A stretch of 5,788 nucleotides of DNA, from positions 1-5,788 of the forward strand of contig JAGKXC010000107.1 of assembly GCA_021151535.1 (NCBI GenBank). The letters are read 5' to 3'. The stretch comes from Sphingobacteriia bacterium (GTDB lineage Bacteria > Bacteroidota > Bacteroidia > NS11-12g > UBA955). The notes beneath the pieces were generated by a model that saw only the letters and a program-made list of their open reading frames with translations, had not been told where the DNA came from and searched no databases. The position numbers were made by a program, and so were the translations under genes. This document shows positions 1 to 5,788 of the stretch, in pieces. Every line of letters starts with the position of its first letter. Position 1 is the first letter of the stretch.

Positions 1-373
1 TTGCGCCGCAGGCGATTAAGGTATCGCCCTGCCACAAAGAATCTGAGGGCTGCAACGAAAGACAGGCTTTGGCCAAAGGTTCTGTGGGTAAGATATGACC
101 GTTGATATACAACGTTGCAGCCTGAGTAGGCTGCGGAAATTTCACCGATAAATAATCTCTTGTTACAAAACCAAAATGCGGGTTGGCTGTGAATTCTTGA
201 AATCCAGAAGCCGATTCTGCGCCAGCTAAGGCCAACGTATCACCACCCATCATCTCGTACACCCACTTTTCTGCAAGGGTGAAAATTCCGCAGCGCATGT
301 CGGCGGCAGGGCGCGTTAAAGCCATCGGATACAAGTCGCTGATGCTCTGGGATTCAAAAAAACTCAAAACCAT
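1..373 (-). CDS. GlmU-like sugar-nucleotidyltransferase, N-terminal part (cut by left window edge)
   Basis: Probable UDP-N-acetylglucosamine diphosphorylase / glucosamine-1-phosphate N-acetyltransferase of the alternative bacterial GlmU type (TIGR03991, N-terminal NTP_transf_4 domain), a cytoplasmic enzyme making the UDP-GlcNAc used for peptidoglycan and glycolipids. Translating the minus strand from the ATG at 373-371 gives 124 residues with no stop before the edge. The protein begins MVLSFFES. Residues 15-31 read YPMALTRPAADMRCGIF and are followed by LAEKW, matching the family's N-terminal pattern (L-P-[LF]-x-x-[TL]-[RK]-P-x-A-D-x-R-x-G-I, then a conserved E-K-W). A later stretch, LYINGHILP, resembles the family's 'inG...lP' segment. 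An in-frame TAA lies 12 bases upstream, so this ATG is the earliest possible one. The nucleotide-binding remainder and the left-handed beta-helix acyltransferase half expected for this family lie outside the window. Family assignment is fairly sure; the exact substrate is inferred. A GlmU-family gene beside rpmE2 is, from memory, a common Bacteroidota arrangement. Confidence 0.8.
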   Translation of the reverse strand, partial: MVLSFFESQSISDLYPMALTRPAADMRCGIFTLAEKWVYEMMGGDTLALAGAESASGFQEFTANPHFGFVTRDYLSVKFPQPTQAATLYINGHILPTEPLAKACLSLQPSDSLWQGDTLIACGA

Positions 374-420
374 ACCACAAATTTACTCCCCCTACGCCAA
401 AGTTCCTTGCCTAACAATGA

Positions 421-445
421 AAAAGGCCGCCATTGGCAGCCTTTT
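421..445 (-). terminator. Rho-independent terminator downstream of rpmE2
   Basis: On the minus strand a stem of AAAAGGC/GCCTTTT (7 bp), one A-C mismatch and a further 3 bp GCC/GGC closes a 3-base loop. The distal arm ends in five T (420-424 on the plus strand are A). It lies 76 bases after the rpmE2 stop and before the GlmU-like start, so it should end the L31 transcript. The near-symmetrical A/T flanks could let it work in both directions, but no plus-strand gene is visible. Confidence 0.75.
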
Positions 446-460
446 CAAAATATTTTTGAA
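444..460. repeat. AT-rich inverted repeat adjoining the terminator
   Basis: A perfect 7-bp inverted repeat, TTCAAAA-TAT-TTTTGAA, overlaps the edge of the terminator hairpin by two bases. It could form a second, weaker hairpin in the 3' end of the rpmE2 transcript, helping termination or mRNA 3'-end stability. With a single G-C pair it is thermodynamically weak, and its function is only a guess. Confidence 0.35.
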
Positions 461-521
461 GAACGCATGGTCTTTTGTCAACCCTACATCCCCTAAAAGA
501 ATCCTACAACTAAGTGTAAGA

Positions 522-770
522 TTACTTCTTTGCGTAACGCTTCATGAACTTGTCGATACGACCCGCAGTATCAACCAAGTTTTGCTTACCAGTGTAGAAA
601 GGATGTGATTGAGAAGAAATCTCTAACTTGTACAAAGGATACTCGTTACCGTCTTCCCATTTGATGGTTTCCTTGGTCTCTACGCAGCTATGTGTAAGGA
701 AAGTGTAATCGCAGCTCATGTCTTTGAAAACTACTTTTCTAAAGTTCTTTGGATGGATATCTGCCTTCAT
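522..770 (-). CDS. rpmE2: 50S ribosomal protein L31, type B (zinc-independent)
   Basis: An 82-residue component of the large ribosomal subunit; L31 bridges the 50S and 30S subunits. The start MKADIHPKNF is typical of the family. The L31 signature is present as HPFYTG at residues 56-61 with GR at 70-71. The protein keeps only two cysteines (20 and 29), not the four that bind zinc in the classical type A form, which makes it the type B (C-minus) paralogue. Length fits type B (about 80-90 residues). In bacteria with both forms the type B copy is often induced by zinc shortage; in many Bacteroidota it is, to my knowledge, the ordinary single copy. The gene has its own promoter upstream and a terminator downstream, so it is probably a single-gene unit. 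The start is clear because the ATG at 770 begins the conserved N-terminus, with a short AT-rich leader and no Shine-Dalgarno. Confidence 0.97.
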   Translation of the reverse strand: MKADIHPKNFRKVVFKDMSCDYTFLTHSCVETKETIKWEDGNEYPLYKLEISSQSHPFYTGKQNLVDTAGRIDKFMKRYAKK

Positions 771-798
771 AATTCTAAATTTCGGTTTTTAAGGGGTG

Positions 799-829
799 CA
801 AAGATATTAAATTGTTTTCAATCTATCAA
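799..829 (-). promoter_or_regulatory. Bacteroidota-type sigma promoter for rpmE2
   Basis: The minus strand carries TATCTTTG (plus 799-806), an exact match to the Bacteroidota housekeeping -7 element TAnnTTTG. A TTG (plus 827-829) lies 20 bases upstream, within the usual spacing for the -33 element. Transcription would start near 792-793, giving a leader of about 22 bases before the rpmE2 ATG. That leader is too short for a structured ribosomal-protein autoregulatory element. The A/T-rich sequence between the two elements also fits a strong promoter of this phylum. Confidence 0.75.
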
Positions 830-865
830 TGCAAATTCTAAAAGTCTTCTTCAATCTTTGAGAAA

Positions 866-887
866 ATTTTCACCTGATGGCAAAAAT
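866..887 (-). terminator. Weak candidate terminator for the TPR gene-PBP1A unit
   Basis: On the minus strand ATTTTTGCC, loop ATCA, GGTGAAAAT forms a 9-bp stem (two G-T wobbles, only two G-C pairs) followed by TTTTC. It sits about 90 bases after the PBP1A stop and just before the rpmE2 promoter, the expected place for the end of the upstream transcription unit. The stem is A/T-rich and the T-run short, so termination may be inefficient. No better hairpin was seen between 831 and 977. Confidence 0.35.
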
Positions 888-977
888 CACCCCACAAATC
901 TTCCCATTTGTACTTTCGTTTAACGACCATCGCCCTGAAAATTTCCCCAACCCCTAGAAAGTTGGCCACGATCTGCT

Positions 978-3206
978 TTAATTTCCTAAATCGTTGGGAC
1001 TTGATTCTTCCTCGTCTTTGGGTTTGCGTTTCGTGCAATTCAGCAAACTTTGGTCAAACCCGTCAGGAGCATCCAATGGATCCGTGCTCACGCCCGAGGT
1101 TTTATCCGCCATCGCCGATTTCATGAAATAACCATAAATCGGCAATGCCATTGCCGAACCTTGACCAATTAATCCACCCCTGATTCTCACCGTTGGATCG
1201 TCTGCGCCAACCCACGTTGCGCAAACTAAATTCTTGGTTAATCCCATGAACCAGCCATCTGCAGAACCTTGGGTAGTACCTGTTTTGCCCGCAACATGGC
1301 CCTCGATGGCAAAATCTGCACCACGCAAACGAGAACCCGTTCCGCCATTTACCACATTTTCCAACATCCTGAAAATCATATAAGCTTTCTCTGAACTCAA
1401 AACCTGGTCGGTTTTGGGGTTGTTGAACTCTTCTAAAATATTTCCGTCTTTATCCTCAATGCGCAACAAGAATGTAGGTTCTATCCATAAACCATTGTTG
1501 GCAAATGCGCTGTAGGCAGAAGCCATTTCGAAAGGACTTAATTCCATCGTACCCAAACAAATAGAGGGAACTTTGGGAATTCGGCCTTCTTCAATGCCTA
1601 CACGTTCAGCAAATTTCACCACAATTTCAGGAGCATCCTCTCCCAAACTTTTCATGATTTGCGCAGTAATTAAATTGTCTGATAAAGCCAATCCCTTACT
1701 CATAGTCCAAACACCACCAGATTTGCCATCGGCATTTCTGGGACTCCATTCTTCGCCACCGGAGAAGAATACCGTTCTTTCCCTTGGGTATTCTGTGCAT
1801 GGTGTAACTTGGTTAATGTCTATCGCCGTTGCATAAACAATGGGCTTAAAGGTAGAACCTACCTGTCTGCGAGCATTGCGATTTACATGGTCGTACTTGA
1901 AATATTTGTGGTTCACACCGCCAACCCAAGCCTTTACATGGCCCGTTTCAGGTTCAACGGCAATAAATCCTGCATGCAGTATTTTTTTGATATAGGCCAT
2001 GGAATCATAGACCGACATCACGGTATCTTTATCGCCCTGCCATGAGAAAACGGTCATGCGAATGGGTTTCTTTAATTCTGCTAAAATTTTGGCAGAATCA
2101 TCGCCCAATTGTTCTTCCAAACCTTTCCAACGTTCTGTGCGCTTCAATGCATTTTCAATGAAACCGGGAATAACGCCATAGTTGGTTACATAGCGCCAAG
2201 GTTTTTCCTTGCCCCAAGATTTATAGAATTGATTTTGCAATTTTGGCATATGCGATTTAACTGCATTTTCCGCAAACTGCTGCAATTTCGGATTGATAGA
2301 GGTGTATATTTTTAAACCACTTCTGTATAAATCAACGCCATGTTCTTTGCACCAAGGCTTCAAGTATTCGCCCAAATAAAACTTGAAATAAGGAGCCAAA
2401 CCGTCCATTTCTGCCGAGCGGTAATTTAGAACAATGGGCTTGGACTTTAGGAGGGTAGTACTATCGTCAGTTAGAAATCCGTATTTGTTCATTTGTTCCA
2501 AAACGGTGTTTCTGCGAGATAAAGATTTATCGGGGTTGAATTTGGGGTTGTAGCGGTGATTGGCCTTCAGCATGCCGATTAAAACTGCCGCTTCCTCAAT
2601 ATTCAAATCAATGGGCTTCTTATTAAAAAACTCCTTAGACGCAGCTTCAATACCAAATGAAATACCTGAAAACGGAACGGTATTTAAATACATCGTGATG
2701 ATTTCATCTTTGGTGTATCTACGTTCCAATCGCACAGAAATAACCCATTCTTTAAATTTTTGAAGGATCATTAAAAACTTGTTGCTCGGTTTTTTAAAAC
2801 GATAGAACAAGTTCTCACTCAATTGCTGGGTTAGGGTACTGGCACCACCATCTGCTCCCAAAGCGGCAACGGCTCTTATGGTACCGCGAATATCCACTCC
2901 TGAATGCTTGCGAAAACGCACATCTTCCGTTGCTTCTAAAGCATTAAAAACGCAAGGAGCAATGTCTTTATGCTGGGTGTTAATACGGTTTTCTAAATAA
3001 AATGTACCTAGTAAATTGCCGTCATCACCAATGATTTCAGAGCTCAATGCATTTTTGGGGTTTTCCAAATCTTCCACTTCGGGCATATCGCCAAAGCCGC
3101 CAATGGTGGCAAGGAAGAACATCAAAAACACAAAAATAGTTCCTCCAAAAAGGAAGTACCAGAACTTTTTGATGAAGGAGAATTGAAAATCGTTTGATTT
3201 TGCCAT
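978..3206 (-). CDS. Class A penicillin-binding protein, PBP1A type (peptidoglycan glycosyltransferase/transpeptidase)
   Basis: A complete 742-residue bifunctional peptidoglycan synthase that polymerises lipid II into glycan strands and crosslinks the stem peptides on the periplasmic face of the inner membrane. A short cytoplasmic N-terminus is followed by one membrane anchor at about residues 14-36. The GT51 domain (about 56-240) has its motifs in order: EDVRFRKHSG at 94-103 (catalytic E94), GGASTLTQQ at 120-128, KFKE at 150-153 (second catalytic E153), FGIEAASKEFF at 184-194 and RRNTVL at 231-236. A linker region (about 295-405) may hold the OB-like insert of PBP1A. The transpeptidase domain (about 410-690) has STFK at 451-454 (acyl-enzyme serine S451), SDN at 509-511 and KTGT at 641-644. 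The polar, acidic C-terminal tail ends DEEESSPNDLGN. All catalytic residues are present, so the enzyme should be active and beta-lactam-binding. The gene starts 38 bases after the TPR gene on the same strand with no visible promoter or Shine-Dalgarno, so co-transcription is likely. The names mrcA/ponA are used for such genes, but which paralogue this is cannot be told here. Confidence 0.96.
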   Translation of the reverse strand: MAKSNDFQFSFIKKFWYFLFGGTIFVFLMFFLATIGGFGDMPEVEDLENPKNALSSEIIGDDGNLLGTFYLENRINTQHKDIAPCVFNALEATEDVRFRKHSGVDIRGTIRAVAALGADGGASTLTQQLSENLFYRFKKPSNKFLMILQKFKEWVISVRLERRYTKDEIITMYLNTVPFSGISFGIEAASKEFFNKKPIDLNIEEAAVLIGMLKANHRYNPKFNPDKSLSRRNTVLEQMNKYGFLTDDSTTLLKSKPIVLNYRSAEMDGLAPYFKFYLGEYLKPWCKEHGVDLYRSGLKIYTSINPKLQQFAENAVKSHMPKLQNQFYKSWGKEKPWRYVTNYGVIPGFIENALKRTERWKGLEEQLGDDSAKILAELKKPIRMTVFSWQGDKDTVMSVYDSMAYIKKILHAGFIAVEPETGHVKAWVGGVNHKYFKYDHVNRNARRQVGSTFKPIVYATAIDINQVTPCTEYPRERTVFFSGGEEWSPRNADGKSGGVWTMSKGLALSDNLITAQIMKSLGEDAPEIVVKFAERVGIEEGRIPKVPSICLGTMELSPFEMASAYSAFANNGLWIEPTFLLRIEDKDGNILEEFNNPKTDQVLSSEKAYMIFRMLENVVNGGTGSRLRGADFAIEGHVAGKTGTTQGSADGWFMGLTKNLVCATWVGADDPTVRIRGGLIGQGSAMALPIYGYFMKSAMADKTSGVSTDPLDAPDGFDQSLLNCTKRKPKDEEESSPNDLGN

Positions 3207-3244
3207 GAGATTGTACTGCGAATATACACAGGATTTTGGCGGAA

Positions 3245-5788
3245 TTATTCGCCAGGAAAATCCAAATATCCCCTAAAGTCCAATGTTCTATTCAAAACTA
3301 CATAATTGCCCATAGAAATAGGCTTGCAGTTGTACTCCATGATGCCTTTAGATAGAAAAATATCGCTAGAATTTTTAACGATATCGGCGTATTTCTGTGC
3401 TTCAACGGGTTTGCTGAAATTGCGAATCACAATCACCGAATAGGAACCCATCGGCATGGCCGGAGTAATTTCTAATCCGGTTTCAAAAGAGAAATTCTTC
3501 TTGTTGAAATCGCTTAAAATTGATCGGGTTAGGTTCACATTTGTGCCCTTGGGAACCGCAAAAACAACGGTAAGTTCTTCTTTGCCATCCCATTTTTTAT
3601 AGGGCGATGCATTGCTGGTTCCGGTCATGTTTCCGGTAGTTACCGTACCTGTGGTTGCCGTATTGGAAGTTCCTGTAGCACCAGAAACGCCGCCCGTGGC
3701 AGCCGCAATTTTCTTGGCATCCTCCATCTTTTTGTAAGCCTCTACCACATCTTTTGCCCGTAATCCAATAGGATCCGTTGGGTAATCGCTGCCCACCTGC
3801 TCCATCAATGAAATGCCTTTTACTTTATCGCCAGAACGAATTATGCTGCTGGCATAAATAAAATCAATTTGCGCCTGTTGCTGATTGCCCGCATAATCCT
3901 TATCGATCTGCTGTTTCAACTTTGCCACTTCCTCAAATTTTTCTGCTTTATAGGCATTGCCCATCTGAGATACAAGACTGTCTATCAATTTGTTATTGCC
4001 TGTAGAAATGGATTCCAATGTTTGGCCACTTTCCAACATCCGCACATAAATACTTTTTGGGTAAGTGGTTATTAATTTAGATTTGTACTGATCTGCCAAA
4101 GCATAATCGCCGGTGCTGCGCGCAATTTTAATGATTTCATAATGGGCCTGGGGCGATAACTCACTGTTCGGGAATCGCTGAATTAAATTCATGTACAATT
4201 CCAAAGCACTGCTGGGTTCATTTAATCTATTTTGGTAAATCTGCGCTGCGGCAAATTCAGATTTTTCAATTTTTTCTAGGGCGATTTTTTTCGCTGGGCC
4301 AGAAAACGGCAATCCGGTGTAATATTTTTTCTCGTCGGGGGGAATGTTCTTGGGCATCGACAAAGTATCAATAGCCGCTGTTTTGACATCATTGCCGGTG
4401 TTCTTTCCGGTTTTTCCATTGCCTGGGTTGTTGCCATTGGCATTGCCACCTGCTGAGCCATTTCCGCCACCGTTTGAAGCCGTATTGCCATCAGCGCCAG
4501 TGCCATCGCCAGATTTTTTATCGCCGCTATTCACATCCTCCAAATTGGTTTTGCGGTTGCTGTAGCGCCAGTAATCTGAGTTTTCACGTTTTCCCCACAT
4601 CCGTTCAAAATCTTGCTTGCCTTTTAAACGTTGGGCCGGATTATAAAACGGGAAGGATGATTGTCCTGCAGTTGCCATTCCGCCGCCGCCGCTATTCATA
4701 GGAGCAAAATCAGGATTTCCCGGGAAACCAGCGGCGGCATTGTTGGTTTTACTCATTTGCGCCGCTCTTTCAGCAGCCCTTTGCGCTTCCGCCTTTTCTC
4801 TTGCTATTGCCTCCGCAATTTTTGCGCTTCTCCAATTAGCATCGTTGGCCATTTTTAACAAACTATCTTGATCAGTAAAGGTGAGAACCTCCTTTAGTAG
4901 ATCCGATAAAATATCATTTTTGGCGGCTATCGCAGCAAAATTGGGATGTTTTTCATCAATGATTGCGTTGGCAGAATCGAAGTATTTAGCCGATATCGCG
5001 TATTGTTTTCTGTTGAAGAAATAATCGCCCAATGATAAATAACCGTTGGATTTTTGAACTTTATCAGTGGATACCATCACTGCTTGCTGGTAGCGTTTGA
5101 TGGCTATTGCATCGCGTTTGGCCTTTAATTCATTGTTGCCCATGCTGATGTAAATGGTGCCGAGGAAATCTATGTTTTTCTCGTCTTTTAGCATGCGACC
5201 CAAAATCACGTTTGCCTTAGAGTAATTCTCTTGTTGTTCGCTCAAAATAGCCACTTGCGCCATTTTTGCTCGGAATGCAATCTCATAAGGAGGATTGAAT
5301 CGGGCGATTTTCGCAAAATGTACTTCCGCTTTCTGGTATTCTTTTTCTTTCAAATAACATTCACCGAGGGCAAAATGCACGCGGTATTTATCGATGCGCT
5401 GCTTCACATGAGGAAGCGCTTCTTCCAATGGCTTGATGGCTTGACTGTACTTTCCCAATTCAATTTGGATAGCTCCTTGTAAAAAATGGGCTTCAGGCAG
5501 TAATTCTTTGGGGAATTCTGGCTTTTTGATGAGGGTATTAAGCAAAACGTCGGCATCTGCAACCCGTTTTTTCATTACCAGACATCTTACCGTCCAAAGT
5601 TGTGCTTGAAAAGTAGCAATAGGATCTTTGAAATGTTCGATTACGTATGTAAATAAGTTCTCAGCCGCAGTAATTTCGCCTTTTAGAAAGTACGCTTTAC
5701 CGTTGAGCAAATAGGCATCATCTACCCAGCGTGAACGGGGATGGCGATCAATCATGGTAGAAGCTTTTTTGATAACTTCGTCCATGGC
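3245..5788 (-). CDS. SprE/PorW-like TPR protein of the type IX secretion/gliding system (N-terminus beyond right edge)
   Basis: The reading frame is open to the right edge, giving 847 codons before the TAA at 3247-3245. The ATG at 5785 is internal to a TPR-like segment, so the true start, with the expected lipoprotein signal and perhaps 100 residues, lies outside. Numbering from that Met: TPR-like helical pairs at about 20-55, 95-165 and 205-277; an Ala/Glu/Arg-rich helix at 320-345; a conserved-looking block at 379-408 including PFYNPAQRLKGK, FERMWGKR and DYWRYS; a Gly/Asn-rich linker at about 418-468; more TPR-like repeats at 505-580 and about 600-690; a Thr/Gly/Ser linker at 697-727; and an alpha/beta C-terminal domain at 737-846. 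From memory, the FYN...GK..F...WG.R...D.WR block and a C-terminus close to KYL.FF/GYLDF are features of Flavobacterium SprE and Porphyromonas PorW. PorW is reported to join the outer-membrane translocon Sov/SprA to the periplasmic PorK-PorN rings. The alternative is another Bacteroidota periplasmic TPR protein. The missing N-terminus prevents checking for a lipobox. Confidence 0.75.
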   Translation of the reverse strand, partial: AMDEVIKKASTMIDRHPRSRWVDDAYLLNGKAYFLKGEITAAENLFTYVIEHFKDPIATFQAQLWTVRCLVMKKRVADADVLLNTLIKKPEFPKELLPEAHFLQGAIQIELGKYSQAIKPLEEALPHVKQRIDKYRVHFALGECYLKEKEYQKAEVHFAKIARFNPPYEIAFRAKMAQVAILSEQQENYSKANVILGRMLKDEKNIDFLGTIYISMGNNELKAKRDAIAIKRYQQAVMVSTDKVQKSNGYLSLGDYFFNRKQYAISAKYFDSANAIIDEKHPNFAAIAAKNDILSDLLKEVLTFTDQDSLLKMANDANWRSAKIAEAIAREKAEAQRAAERAAQMSKTNNAAAGFPGNPDFAPMNSGGGGMATAGQSSFPFYNPAQRLKGKQDFERMWGKRENSDYWRYSNRKTNLEDVNSGDKKSGDGTGADGNTASNGGGNGSAGGNANGNNPGNGKTGKNTGNDVKTAAIDTLSMPKNIPPDEKKYYTGLPFSGPAKKIALEKIEKSEFAAAQIYQNRLNEPSSALELYMNLIQRFPNSELSPQAHYEIIKIARSTGDYALADQYKSKLITTYPKSIYVRMLESGQTLESISTGNNKLIDSLVSQMGNAYKAEKFEEVAKLKQQIDKDYAGNQQQAQIDFIYASSIIRSGDKVKGISLMEQVGSDYPTDPIGLRAKDVVEAYKKMEDAKKIAAATGGVSGATGTSNTATTGTVTTGNMTGTSNASPYKKWDGKEELTVVFAVPKGTNVNLTRSILSDFNKKNFSFETGLEITPAMPMGSYSVIVIRNFSKPVEAQKYADIVKNSSDIFLSKGIMEYNCKPISMGNYVVLNRTLDFRGYLDFPGE

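Noticed and set aside
279..608. Plus-strand reading frame of 109 codons spanning the GlmU-like 5' end, the terminator and the end of rpmE2.
   Set aside because: It is antisense to two recognisable genes, runs through a terminator hairpin and shows no protein-family features.
771..798. Possible ribosomal-protein leader RNA upstream of rpmE2.
   Set aside because: The predicted leader is only about 22 bases and A/T-rich, with no stem of useful size.
862..871. Perfect 10-base palindrome GAAAATTTTC, considered as an operator.
   Set aside because: It is A/T-rich, likely by chance in this background, and is better explained as part of the weak terminator hairpin and its T-run.
838..1038. Minus-strand frame of 66 codons overlapping the PBP1A 3' end, considered as a frameshifted PBP1A tail.
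   Set aside because: PBP1A has a natural polar C-terminus and stop at 978-980, and all of its domains are complete, so no frameshift is needed. Only the part after 930 was kept as a weak observation.
3207..3244. Separate promoter for PBP1A in the gap after the TPR gene.
   Set aside because: I found no TAnnTTTG element in these 38 bases on the minus strand. A promoter inside the TPR gene cannot be excluded.
4276..4506. Minus-strand 76-codon frame and plus-strand frames of 73-75 codons over the Gly/Asn-rich linker.
   Set aside because: They are products of low-complexity DNA read out of frame (Ala/Met/Gln-rich and Pro/Leu-rich), lying inside a strong coding frame.
4682..4694. Short CCG/GCC trinucleotide run encoding GGGG, considered as a phase-variable repeat.
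   Set aside because: There are only about four units and they are in frame, so length change would not switch the gene off.

Overview
The window looks like a piece of a Bacteroidota chromosome. The evidence is a type B (zinc-free) L31 gene behind a promoter with the phylum's TAnnTTTG -7 element, a TIGR03991-type 'alternative GlmU' gene, and a large TPR protein with the hallmarks of the type IX secretion/gliding protein SprE/PorW. All three are typical of this phylum, and Shine-Dalgarno sequences are absent or poor, also as expected there. The genus cannot be told from the window.

All four genes lie on the minus strand, so transcription runs from high to low coordinates. 5788-3245: most of a SprE/PorW-like TPR protein, with its N-terminus (expected to carry the lipoprotein signal) beyond the right edge. 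3206-978: a complete class A penicillin-binding protein (PBP1A type) with every glycosyltransferase and transpeptidase motif intact, starting 38 bases after the TPR gene, so the two probably share a transcript. 977-771: an intergenic stretch with a weak hairpin terminator candidate and a good rpmE2 promoter. 770-522: rpmE2. 521-374: two adjoining hairpins, one a convincing terminator. 373-1: the first 124 codons of a GlmU-like sugar-nucleotidyltransferase, cut by the left edge.

The functional theme is the cell envelope. The GlmU-like protein should supply UDP-GlcNAc, PBP1A polymerises and crosslinks peptidoglycan, and SprE/PorW belongs to the envelope-spanning type IX secretion machine. The L31 gene is a separate housekeeping unit with its own promoter and terminator. 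I found no mobile element, CRISPR array, tRNA or rRNA, and no clear sign of horizontal transfer. This is mostly ordinary core chromosome. The most interesting points are the close pairing of the secretion-system gene with a peptidoglycan synthase gene, and the compact alpha/beta domain that ends the TPR protein.
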